A DNA stretch of 64,000 nucleotides from Puccinellia tenuiflora (lineage: Eukaryota; Streptophyta; Magnoliopsida; Poales; Poaceae): positions 1,306,147 through 1,370,146 of the forward strand of contig QRDG01000414.1 in assembly GCA_012064385.1 (NCBI GenBank), read 5' to 3'. The translations under genes and the position numbers were made by a program. This document shows positions 11,279 to 22,299 of the stretch, piece after piece. The notes below the pieces were generated by a model that searched no databases, was not told the DNA's origin, and was given only the letters and a program-made list of their open reading frames with translations. Within the stretch, counting starts at the first letter, position 1. Every line of letters starts with the position of its first letter.

Positions 11279-14200
11279 TCAAATCCGAAAATCACGCTGC
11301 CACCTATGTGGGATAAAAACGTCACTCGCCGTAGTCTCCAATCGCGCAGACACATCCGTAAAAAGATCTCGAAACTCAACGTGTTGTAATATGGACCACG
11401 AACGGAGCAAACTTGTGCACCGATATATTACCTGCATAAGGGATACATTTTTATCATTAAAAACATTGTCATTTCTATAAAGACAAAGCGACCAAATAAC
11501 GGCTATCGCTCCCACCCTTATAATAGTTCTATATTTGTGATCAATTCCGTGTAACCAGTTACCAAAAATATTCGCAACCGATCGTGCAGGATACAAATTA
11601 GAAGCAACTTGGATGGTTGACCAAATAGAACGTGCGACCTTGCAATTGAAGAACAGGTGTTTTATCGTCTCATTGTGGAGACAGAAAACACACTTCGTAC
11701 TTCCTTTCCAATTATGCTTAATATCTTTGATGAGAATAGCTCCCCGACGAGCGTACCATGCAAATTTTTTAATTTTTAATGATATTTTCAACTTCCAAAG
11801 TTTCTTATTTTTATCAACTGGCATGTCAGATTGGATCAGGGCTCTGTATATGGAATACACTGAGAATTTACCATTCTCGTTAAGGGTCCAGCGAAGTATG
11901 TCCTTCCCAGTTGATAGTTGAACCATGGCCAAACGCTCTAGCAGAGCATTCCACGCCTCTAGTCTGGGTCCGACCAAATCACGCCTGAACGTCATAACTG
12001 GAGGAGATGACTGCATAACCGTAGCTAGCGTATCAATCTTATGACGAACAATGTTATACAAAGCTGGATATTGGTCCTCTAGAGGAGAGTTTCCCAACCA
12101 TTTATCCTACCAGAACCAAATTTTAGAACCATCCTTTATAGCGAATTTCCCAAAGCGAAAGAAGAACTTCTTCGTCGCCATGAGGCCAACCCAAAAGTGG
12201 GAGTCACGTGGTTTCCAAACCACTTGTGATAAAGCTTTTGAGCCGACATATTTATGCTTTAGGAATGTTTGCCAAGTCCCCTCTTCCGAGAGTAGCTTAA
12301 ATAGCCATTTCCCTAGAAGGGCCGCATTCTTGACCTGAAGATCATGGATACCCAGTCCACCTTGATCTTTAGGTCGGCAAACAACATCCCATCGTGCCAA
12401 TCAATATTTCCTTTTCTCACTATCCCCTTGCCAGAAGAATCTTGATCGGAAATAATCCAATTTTTTCAAGACTCCTTTGGGCAGCTAGAAAAATGAGATC
12501 ATATACAGTACTATATTACTTAGTACTGAATTTATGAGTACCAATCTCCCGCCTAAGGATAGCAATTTTCCTTTCCAACTGGCCAATCTTGCTTCTAACC
12601 ACTCCTCAACATGTTTCCATTCGGCATTAGTCAGTCTCCTATAGTGAATAGGCATACCCAGATACATAATAGGGAATTGACCTTGTTCACATCCGAATAG
12701 ATCAGAGTATTGAGTCGTAAATTCCTGGGCTTCGCCAAAACAAAACAATTCACTTTTATGGAAATTTATCTTCAACCCTGATAATTGCTCAAACACTGAT
12801 AGAATCAACTTCAGGTTCTTTACTTTCTCAAGGTCATGTTCCATAAACAGTATTGTGTCGTCCGCGTATTGGAGGATAGAGAGGCCGCCATCTACCAAAT
12901 GTGGGATGACTCCCTCAATTTGACCATCCAATTTAGCCTTCTCAATCATGACCGCTAACATATCAGCCACTATATTAAATAATATCGGCGATAGTGGGTC
13001 CCCTTGCCTAAGACCTTTCTTTGTTTGGAAGTAATGACCAATATCGTTATTGACTTTAATAGCCACACTACGTCCAATAACAAAGTTTTCGGATCCAGGC
13101 ACACCATTCCTCCGAAAAGCCTTTCATACGCAGGGTCTGTTGGAGGAACTTAAAAATCACTCCATTCAATTTCTTCCGTTGCATCTCATGAACAGTTTCA
13201 TGAAGTACGACTACACCATCGAGGATATTCCTCCCTTGAATAAAAGCAGTTTTGTAGGTCTAACCACATGATCTGTGACCGAATTCAAACGAATGGTTGC
13301 CACTTTGGTGAAAATTTTGAAGCTAACATTAAGGAGGCAGATTGGTCTATACTGTTGTATCCTTTCCGCCTCGTTAATCTTAGGCAACAAAATAATCTCC
13401 TTGAAGTTTAGGCGACAAAGCTCCAGCTGTCCCGCGTGCAAAGCACCGAACATAGCTAGCAGGTCCCTTTTAATGATGTCCCAAAAGTTTTGGAAGAACT
13501 CGACAGGGAACCCCTCTGGACCTGGGGCCTTATTATGTTCCATTTTGAAAACTGCTTTTCATACTTCTTTGGTGAAGCGTGCAGTAAGAAAAGTGTTCTC
13601 CTCATCAGAAACCTGGGGTATGTCCTCTATTCGAGACTCATCAAGAGAGAAGTTTCGTACTTCTGGAGCCCCGAATAACCCCTTGTAGTACTTAGTGATA
13701 TATCTTTTTAGCTCTTCTTGTCCCTCAATTAGGCCCTCCTCTTGATGTAGGGAGTGAATAAGTTTCTTTCTATGTCTCCCATTGGCGACACTTTGAAAGT
13801 ATCTTGTGTTCGAATCACCTTCAAAAATGAATTTAGCCTTTGATCGTTGGTACCATTTGATTTCCTCCTCGCGTAAGAGTTTTGCTATGCTCGCATTCAA
13901 TTGACTTTTAAGTTCAATCTGTTGCATAGTCAGCGGTTGTCTTTCTGCGATCTCTTCGAGTTCATCAATAATGGCTGACAGACGAGCGTTTTCTTTTTTA
14001 AGAATCCCAGTTGTGTGGCGTGCCCAACCATGCAGGTGGGTGCGTATATTCCGCATTTTGTTATTCCACCTTTGTATTGGAGTATCGCCACCAACCGGTT
14101 TTTCCCAAATTTCTTTAACCATCTCTCCAAAACCATCATGGTGCAACCAGCCCAATTCGAATTTAAATTGGTGTTTATCCTGTGGTCTCGGAGATCCTGT

Positions 14201-14896
14201 GGTTAAAAGAATTGGTGCGTGATCCGATAGGGCCTCTATACGCTCTAGAGCGCGTACCGTCACCAACAGGTATTTAGATTCCCAGTCGGTATCCATAAGT
14301 ATGCGATCTAATTTTTCATATGTCGGCTCGGGGAGGCAGTTTGCCCAAGTGAACTGCCTACCCGTCATGTGTACCTCTCTTAAATCCAAACTGTCAATGA
14401 CAACATTGAAAAGAAAAGGCCAATGACCATCGAATCGTCCTCTACTCTTCTTATGTCGGAATCTTAGCATATTAAAGTCCCCACCTATTATAATAGGATG
14501 TGGGTTATCTTTAGTAAGATTAACCAATTCACGGAGAAAAGCGGCCTTATGTTCTTCCTGGGCTGCACCATACACAGCAACCAAACTCCATATGAAATTG
14601 TCAGCTTTGTTCCGGATGTGGAACTTAATGTGAAAATCCGCATCCGAAACAGCCAACACATCCATAGAGTTTGAATTAACGCCAAGTAAGATACCCCCAG
14701 ATCTACCACGAGGCGGGTGACAGTACCAGTGAAAGTCCACACCACCAGTACGGTTAGGGACACTCACTGGTAAATCCCGTCTACCCGTTTCCGAAATTGC
14801 CACAAAGTCCAAATTATGATCCCGAATACATTGAGCAATACGTAAATGTTTATCCAAGTCACCAAGACCTCTGCTATTCATAAACATGCCATTCAT
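11279..14896 (-). pseudogene. LINE ORF2: endonuclease, reverse transcriptase, zf-RVT
   Basis: Minus frame from ATG 14896. The AP endonuclease domain (about 14896-14180) shows MNGMFMNSRGLGD, FVAISETGR, IIIGGDFNML and LSDHAPILL. The RT domain starts with NKAPGPEGFPVEFFQ near 13540 and includes QGDPLSPILFNI and the catalytic LQYADDTILF near 12860. A C-terminal zf-RVT domain near 11850-11650 has CVFC and HLFFNC. Breaks: an in-frame TGA at 13559-13561, a frame change near 13211, a block missing near 13150, where VIFK runs straight into FLQQTLRMKGF and the first catalytic Asp motif is lost, a stop at 12485 and another frame change between 12107 and 12097. Normal enzymes of this type nick DNA and prime reverse transcription from the nick; this copy cannot. 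Confidence 0.88.
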
Positions 14897-15701
14897 CGGG
14901 AAACTGTTAGCGATTTGGATGACTTAGCCATTTTCTGTGGCTGATTCTTCTTCTTTGTGGAAGCATTTTTAGATTTCCGACTAGAGGCTTGCAGGTCGTA
15001 AATAGACCCTAGCCCTGTCTCATCTAAATCCACCTCCGACACCTCTCCCACTAGATGAGATAAAAGTTGACCATCGACATTGTCAGTCGCCTCATCCTCA
15101 TCTAGGGGTAGAGCATACGGCCTACTCGACACATTGGCAGCTACCCTAACGTGGTCAACCTCCATATGTCGCAAAGCATTAGCCGAAACCAAAACTTCCT
15201 TCTCATTTCTACCCAAACTAATGCCAACATTAAAAAGTCTAGACGATAATTGAGTATTACTGAAAGAAAGGAAAGACTTTGATTTAGCAGACGTACCAGG
15301 AGTGAGTTGACCATTCTACAATGCCTTACGGCACATTGCCTTGGTCATGGAGTCCTCATCCGTCGCCGATGAGCCGTCCTTAGCCATAGCATGCCGACTG
15401 CTCCGTCTTGGTGCAACCGTGGTAGGAGGCTGCGAAGTGGCCAACGGTACCAAGCTAGGGGATATAGTTGGAGTAGTTACCCCCTGCACACTTGGTACCG
15501 GCAGCAGAGATTGCCCTGGCAAGGATGGAGAAGCAAGCCAAGGCGTCGGTGACGGAGCGGGCGTGGCCGGAGCCACGTCCTCATGCACAGTGGACGGGCC
15601 AAGCCTCGCTGACGGTGTCGGAGAAGGCGTCGCCTGGGCCATCAGCTCGTGCATAGCCGGAGATGACGTAGGGGATGTCGCCGATGCGTCACCGCGCGTC
15701 A
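14893..15701 (-). pseudogene. LINE ORF1, C-terminal part
   Basis: This is the 3' part of ORF1 below the nested insertion. A Pro/Ser/Thr-rich linker (ATPSPTPSARLGPSTVHEDV and similar) leads to MCRKAL, a TAG stop at 15316-15318, and then the same frame continues for 141 codons through NALRHMEVDHVRV, an acidic stretch and a Lys-rich tail (KNASTKKKNQPQKMAKSSKS) to TGA at 14893-14895. That stop overlaps the ORF2 start as ATGA. The single TAG is the only lesion in this part. The basic C-terminus would suit nucleic-acid binding. Confidence 0.75.
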
Positions 15702-15706
15702 ACGAC
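15700..15706. repeat. Left target-site duplication ACGAC of nested LTR element
   Basis: ACGAC at 15702-15706 directly precedes the element's outer TGATGATCGG and is matched by ACGAC at 22295-22299 after the other LTR. Five bases is the normal LTR-retrotransposon duplication. The LINE sequence resumes on either side. Confidence 0.85.
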
Positions 15707-17296
15707 TGATGATCGGTGATGGTAGCGTTGGGTGGTGCCCCAAGCGAAGGCGTGGATGTAGTAAGTAGCAGTTTTCCCTTATTAACGAACTGAGGTTTAT
15801 CGAACCAATAGGACTTTGAAATCAACAACAAAGTGAATGTCGAAGATCTCTGGTGCTTAATCTTCAACAGACGTGGACCTGCACACTCAACCAATTACTT
15901 TGCCCCCAATGACGGAAAGGTTGTCAATCTTTCCGGTCTCGTAGAAAACAAAGCGGTTAATTGTATAGTGAAATAGATGAAAATATGAAAGTGGACCAGA
16001 GGAGTAATGATGATGAAAAGTGATGAATAAAGGTTGCAATCAATGTAAAAAGATGGACCGGGGGCCATGGGTTCACTAGTGTAGTCTCTCAAGTAAATAA
16101 AACACTCATATGATGGGTAAACAAATTACAACTAGGCAATTGACAAGATTATAACACAAACTTAATTTAGCTATGACATAGAGAACATGATAATATTTAT
16201 GTAGGCATCACGACAATGAACAAAGACCGTTGAGTCCAACTGCATCTTTGTCTAAAAAGTCCACCGTGGGATCGCTATCCAGCCTGTTACCCAACGGTAT
16301 TAAGTTGCAAGCAATAGACATTTCCATTAAGTAAAGCGCATGAAGTAAGCAATACTAATATCAAAAGAGACATTAAAACCCCTGTTTTACCCTTAGTAGA
16401 AACAACACACCCTCGCCCTTAGACGTTTCTGTCACTCGTCCCTAGGAACAAAAGGGGGTATGAACCCACTATCTAGTATAAATACTCCCTCTGGAGATAC
16501 ACACAATCACTTGGCCAAAGTAACTACGCACATCGGAGAGCATGCAAGAACATAAATCAACATATAAGAATCATGCACAATCTGATCATAACTTCATAAT
16601 CCATCAGATCCCAGCAAACACATCACATAGCATTACAATAATCGATCTTGATCATGTTAGGCAGCTCACAAGATCATAATTCATGAAGCACAAGGGAGAG
16701 AGACTACCATCTAGCTACTTCCATGGACCCGTAGTCCAAGGTGGGACTACTCACAAATCATCCCGGAGCAAGGCATGGCGATGAACAGCCCTCCGGGATC
16801 AACGGCAGGGTGCCGGGATCAGCTTCAGAATCACCCCCGAACTAGGGTTTATGGTGGTGGCGCCTCGGGGTGACTTCTCTGGAAAATAATGGCCGCCCCA
16901 ACATTTTTGGGATTAATCTGATTTCATAGGCGTTGGAAGGGGCCGAGGGGACCCACCAGGAGCAGGGGCGGGTCCCACCCGCCGCCCTAGGGCAGGCCAC
17001 GGCTGGGGGTCGACCCTGCCCTGTGGGTGGCCCCCAGGGCTGCCCTCTGGACTGAAACTCCGTCTTGGCGAATAAAAAATCCTCGTAAATTTTCAGCCCA
17101 TTCCGAGAATATTTCCTGCGGTAAGTTTCTGAAACGAAAATACAACAAAAATAGGAAACTGGCACTAGGCATCTTGTCAATAGGTTAGTCCGACAAAATG
17201 CATAAAAAATATATAATAACATAGTAGAAACATGTGACAACATCACAAAACTAGCATGGATCAATCAAAAATTATAGATACGTTTGACACGTATCA
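15707..17296 (-). repeat. 3' LTR of the nested element
   Basis: Partner of 20702-22294. It contains a GC-rich block near 16930-17050 and, on the minus strand, CTAGTTCGGGGGTGATTCTG near 16848-16829, sequences seen again in the related LTRs at 24676, 34278 and 39780. Minus-strand promoter position not determined. Confidence 0.9.
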
Positions 17297-17310
17297 GCAT
17301 CCCCAAGCTT
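17297..17310 (-). promoter_or_regulatory. Polypurine tract of the nested element
   Basis: Minus strand AAGCTTGGGGATGC directly precedes the 3' LTR start TGATACG. The same tract precedes the LTR at 39217. In LTR elements this primes plus-strand DNA synthesis. Confidence 0.75.
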
Positions 17311-19847
17311 AACTCCTACTCATCCTTGAGTACGTAAGTGATAACAATATAATTTTTGATGAGACATGCAACCAACACAATATTGATCAAGATAGTAATT
17401 TAAAGCATAGGACGTGAATGAAGTGATACAAAACAATTGTCTATAGTTGATAGCAAGAAAGTAATGAATAACCAAGTTGAATCATTCAAGCAAAACCTTT
17501 CATAAATAGTACGTTAAAGACATGAAAGCAATGTGAACCACATATTTGACTAATTCTCAAAGGTAATGGTTCCACGACAAAAGTGTTTGAGAATCAACAC
17601 AAAGTAAGATGTAAGTATTAGCAAAAAGCTTCAACTTCCAACGGCTTATCTTATAGATAAAGTCAATATAAAGATTCATGTTTAATCTGACGATGCAATA
17701 TGATCAATGATACCCAGGGTCAATGTTGTATATTTGCTTTGGTGGAGATAGAAGGAAAAGGAAAACTAACTCAACATTTAAAAGAAAGGCCCTTCGCAAA
17801 GGGAAGCAGGGATTAGTCATGTGCTAGAGCTTTTTGATTTTGAAAACAGAGATAAAAAACAATTTTGAGAGATGCATAATTCCGTCAACGATTCCATAGC
17901 TCAGAACCTCATTAGTCCCCTATGTCAAGCAAGGTATTTAGAGTTGTGAGAGCGGCTGGTTTTAGAGGAACGAGTACATTCCTCTTTCTCCTTTGTTTCA
18001 CCACTAACCAATGTTTGACCTGATTTTTCAGATTTTCATTGTGCGGAGGAGAATGGTGAGCTATATTTATATTTTGCGTAAGCCGCTCTCGGGTTGATTC
18101 AAGTGAGGACGTAAACCATCAACACGAGGTGAAATAGAGAGGGAAAAAAGAAAAATAAAAGAAAAACCTTGCTCGACATAAGCTATAATGAACCCCCTCC
18201 TTACTTCATCATGAGCTTGAAAACAGAGACACCAAAACGAGAATATTTTGAAGGTTTTAAAGGTAGCACATGACAAATTTATTTGGAATGGCAGGAAATA
18301 CCATGCATAGGTAGATATGGTGGACTCAGCTGGTAAGATAGTTTGGCTTTGGGATTTGGATGCACGAGAGGACATCACACTCTATACAAAGTTTTTTGGC
18401 TTAACAAAAATGGTATTTGAAGCAAACATCCAACATTAACCGGTAACAGAGTAACATAAGACATCAGTCAATCATAACCATAAACACTCCACACTGTCTC
18501 CCTTGTTGACCAAACAGTTCTTTTGAGGGAAAGATTAGCTTTATGAATTAACAACTACGAAACACCACACAGTTTCAAGCTTTTAACTGTATTTCTTTAC
18601 TAATCAATTTCCACTCAAATAACCATCAAGTTTAAGCATTCATCTTAATATCTCAAAACAATTGAGAAGCATCAAGTATCCACACAATGATCTACAAGAC
18701 TATACAGGCTTTCATTTCATTCCAATATCACATGGATAGCATTTTGCCACTTTGACAATTCAAGCAATTTATCAATAACAACTCTCCAACAAGTATAAGT
18801 GAAGAACAAGAGAGTTTAACATCAACAACTAGCAGCTCTAAACAAGATAAAAGCTAAAAGCGAGAGCTTACTAGCAAACAAACAATAGCTAAGAATACTC
18901 AACAAGATATAAGCGAAGCAAAGGAGTATTCAAATGAAAAAGCGGAGCGTGCCTCTATCCCACACAAATAAAGCTAGGATCCAACAAGGATATGACCAGC
19001 AAAAAAACAAAACAAAACTGAAAGCAAAAAGACGCTCCAAGCATAGCACATAATATGTAAAGTGATAAAAACGTAGTTCAATGAAGACGACCTTATGATA
19101 GTCGATGAAGAGGAGGGGATGCATTGGGCATCCCCAAGCTTAGACGCTTGATGGTTCTTGATATTCAGAGGGGGTGCCATGGGGGCATACCCAAGCTTGA
19201 GCTCTGATCCATCTTCAATTTCTTCATTATCCTCTCCTTTTGAACTTAAAAACTCCCTTCACACAAAACTTCTTATAAACTGATTAGAGGGTTAGTGCTC
19301 ATAAATTAAAATGCACATGTGTTCAACTCAAGACAAATTGAAAACAACTTTATTGGGAATTAGATACTGTTTACTAAATGTCAACATGACACTCCACCTC
19401 TAGAGTATCACATTTGACGACAGTAAAAGAGACGAATACAAAATAAAAGCAGAATCTGTCAAAAACTGAACAGTCTGTAAAGATCGAATTTTCCAAGGCA
19501 CTTCTGTAGCTCAAATCAGAAAACTCAAAACTAACAAAAGATAGATAAAAGTATCAGGCTTGCTGTCTAAAAATAGCAGAAAAAGATAAAATTCAGGGAT
19601 TGTTCGAGATGTTCTGCAACAGGCACATAGAATCTGTTTCTGGACAGCAAAACAATACCTCGCACTTTCAATGCATTAGAGGCTAAACTTGGCACAAAAA
19701 AACAAAACAAAAAGATACAATGAAGTTGCTACAGAGGCAACAACTCCACGACTCAAGAAAAGCAAAAACAAACTGAAAGTAAAAGATGGGTTGTCGCCCA
19801 AGAAGCGCTTTTCTTTAACGCCTTTTAGCTAGGCGCAATACCAAATA
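17311..19847 (-). other. Conserved non-coding 3' interior of the non-autonomous element
   Basis: No ORF over about 103 codons in 2.5 kb. Segments recur in the interiors at 36625-39203 (opposite strand) and 59129-61397. One example is the block around 17790-17830 (GGGAAGCAGGGATTAGTCATGT), matched near 38730 and 59600. Another is the block around 18060-18110 ending in GCTCTCGG(G/C). Conservation across three separately inserted copies suggests a cis function such as packaging or dimerisation, but that is inference. Confidence 0.7.
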
Positions 19848-20501
19848 TCAAGTCTTTTCAAAATCAAGGGCATTATCATCCTTGAAATAAGCACTAGCAA
19901 ATTTATCATAGATGCATTGGATATTACCAATATAGGGCTGAGAATCACCTTTCTCCTTTCTCTCTGGTTGACTACTCTCATCGAATAGATTTTGAGGAGC
20001 AATCCAACCAAAATTGTCTTCCAATGCATCGGCTATCCCTAGGAGTTTAAATGGTATAGAAATATCAACTTTCTCCTCTACCTCAGTTTTGCGAGTGTAC
20101 TTCCTTAGATTTTCATCCCTAACATCTAAAAAATAGTGAATATTAGGATATGAACCAAGAGTACCATAACGAGCAAATATTTTCCTAGTTTCCTTAACTA
20201 TATCATCAAATTCATGGAGAAGAGTTTCTAATACAAAATCTTTTTCCTTTCCTCTCTTCATGCTATCAAGCTTAAGAAACATTTGCTGTAATATGGGATT
20301 TAAATTAACAAACATCTTCTCAAGACGAGCTACCAAACAAGATATAGCGGAATCATAACTATTAGTTAGCTCAACTATTGATCTTTTATCATGAGTATAG
20401 AGTTTGCTAACGAAAGTGAGGAATTCTTCAATATTATCCTTTCCAACAACATCCCCACTTCCTACCTTAACATCTTTCATACCAAACTTAGGAGGAAACA
20501 T
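19848..20501 (-). CDS. ORF of the non-autonomous element, unknown function
   Basis: A 217-codon open frame starting at MFPPKFGMKDVKVGSGD (an in-frame ATG eight codons upstream at 20525 is also possible). It lies about 170 bp inside the primer site, where gag normally starts. The protein is charged and probably helical: NIEEFLTFVSKLYTHDKRSI, then LEKMFVNLNPILQQMFLKLD, then LLHEFDDIVKETRKIFARYG, ending FKDDNALDFEKT. There is no zinc knuckle, protease DTG/DSG or RT motif. Intact and the only ORF of the element, so a structural or gag-like adapter role is possible. I do not recognise a family by sequence. Confidence 0.6.
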   Translation of the reverse strand: MFPPKFGMKDVKVGSGDVVGKDNIEEFLTFVSKLYTHDKRSIVELTNSYDSAISCLVARLEKMFVNLNPILQQMFLKLDSMKRGKEKDFVLETLLHEFDDIVKETRKIFARYGTLGSYPNIHYFLDVRDENLRKYTRKTEVEEKVDISIPFKLLGIADALEDNFGWIAPQNLFDESSQPERKEKGDSQPYIGNIQCIYDKFASAYFKDDNALDFEKT

Positions 20502-20673
20502 GGCTACTAGATAAAAGATAAACAAAACTGAAATAAAGATTACACTAATTTTATTTTTGGGGTTTTAAAATTTTGCAACAAGAAAAATAAACTAAACAAG
20601 AAATAAAGCAAGCAAGACAAAAACAAAGTAAAGTGATTGAGAGTATGAGACTCCCCTTGCTGTAGCTCCAAAG

Positions 20674-20691
20674 TCCCCGGCAATAGCGCCA
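20674..20691 (-). promoter_or_regulatory. Primer-binding site, tRNA-Asp type
   Basis: Minus strand TGGCGCTATTGCCGGGGA, ten bases inside the 5' LTR end at 20702. It differs at two central positions from the exact complement of the plant tRNA-Asp 3' end (TGGCGCCGTTGCCGGGGA), which is seen intact at 35801. Confidence 0.8.
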
Positions 20692-20701
20692 GAAAACTGC
20701 T

Positions 20702-22294
20702 TGATGATCGGTGATGGTAGCGTTGGGTTGTGCCCCAAGCGAAGGCGTGGATGTAGTAAGTAGCAGTTTTCCCTCGTTAACGAACCGAGGTTTATCGAAC
20801 CAGTAGGACTTTTAAATCAACAATAAAGTGAATGTTGAAGATCTGTGGCGCTTAATCTTCAACAGACGTGGACCTGCACACACTCAACCAATTACTTTGC
20901 CCCCAACGGCGGAAAGGTTGTCAATCTTTCCGGTCTCGCAGAAAACAAAGTGGTTAATTGTATAGTGAAATAGATGAAAATATGAAAGTGGACCAGAGGA
21001 GTAATGATGCTGAAAGGTGATGAATAAAGGTTGCAATCAATGTAAAAAGATGGACCGGTGGCCATGGGTTCACTAGTGGAGTCTCTCAAGTAAATAAAAC
21101 ACTCATATGATAGGTAAACAAATTACAGCTAGGCAATTCACAAGATTATAACACAAACTTAATCTAGCTATGACATAGAGAACATGATAATATTTATGTA
21201 GGAATCACGACAATGAACAAAGAACGTTGAGTCCAACTGCATCTTTGTCTAAAAAGTCCACCGTGGGATCGCTATCCAGCCCGTCACCCAACGGTATTAA
21301 GTTGCAAGCAATAGACATTTGCATTAAGTAAAGCGCATGAAGTAAGCAATACGAATATCAAAAGAGACATTAAAACCGCTGTTTTACCCTTAGTAGCAAC
21401 AACACACCCTCGCCCTTAGACGTTTCTGTCACTCGTCCCCAGGAACAAAAGGGGGCATGAACCCACTATCTAGCATAAATACTCCCTCTTGGAGATACAC
21501 ACAATCACTTGGCCAAAGTAACTACGCACATCGGAGAGCATGCAAGAACATAAATCAACATATAAGAATCATGCACAATCTGATCATAACTTCATAATCC
21601 ATCAGATCCCAGCAAACACATCACATAGCATTACAATAATCGATCTTGATCATGTTAGGCAGCTCACAAGATCATAATACATGAAGCACAAGGGAGAGAG
21701 ACTACCATCTAGCTACTTCCATGGACCCGTAGTCCAAGGTGGGACTACTCACAAATCATCCCGGAGCAAGGCATGGCGATGAACAGCCCTCCGGGATCAA
21801 CGGCAGGGTGCCGGGATCAGCTTCAGAATCACCCCCGAACTAGGGTTTATGGTGGTGGCGCCTCGGGGTGACTTCTCTGGAAAATAATGGCCACCCCGAC
21901 ATTTTTGGGATTAATCTGATTTCATAGGCGTTGGAAGGGGCCGAGGGGACCCACTAGGAGCAGGGGTGGGTCCCACCCGCCGCCCTAGGGCAGGCCGCGG
22001 CTGGGGGCCGTCCCTGCCCTGTGGGTGGCCCCCAGGGCTGCCCTCTGGACCGAAACTCCGTCTTGGCGAATAAAAAATCCTCGTAAATTTTCAGCGCATT
22101 CCGAGAATATTTCCTGTGGTAAGTTTCTGAAACGAAAAGACAGCAAAAACAGGAAACTGGCACTAGGCATCTTGTCAATAGGTTAGTCCAACAAAATGCA
22201 TAAAAATGATGTAATAAGATAGTAGAAACATGTGACAACATCACAAAACTAGCATGGATCAATTAAAAATTATAGATACGTTTGACACGTATCA
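20702..22294 (-). repeat. 5' LTR of the nested element
   Basis: 1,593 bp, TG...CA on the minus strand, near-identical to 15707-17296. Followed on the right by ACGAC (22295-22299) and resumed LINE ORF1. Confidence 0.9.
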
Positions 22295-22299
22295 ACGAC

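Larger units (their letters stand above)
15707..22294 (-). mobile_element. Complete non-autonomous LTR retrotransposon (6.6 kb)
   Basis: Two LTRs of about 1.59 kb (15707-17296 and 20702-22294) bracket a 3.4 kb interior. Reading the minus strand, each LTR starts TGATACGTGTCAAACGTATC and ends CCGATCATCA. A primer site matching tRNA-Asp lies at 20691-20674 and a polypurine tract at 17310-17297. ACGAC duplications flank it. The interior has one ORF of unknown function and no protease, integrase or RT, so enzymes must come from a relative. The LTRs differ only by scattered single bases and a few small indels, so insertion is recent relative to the copia debris nearby. It splits LINE ORF1. Confidence 0.92.
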
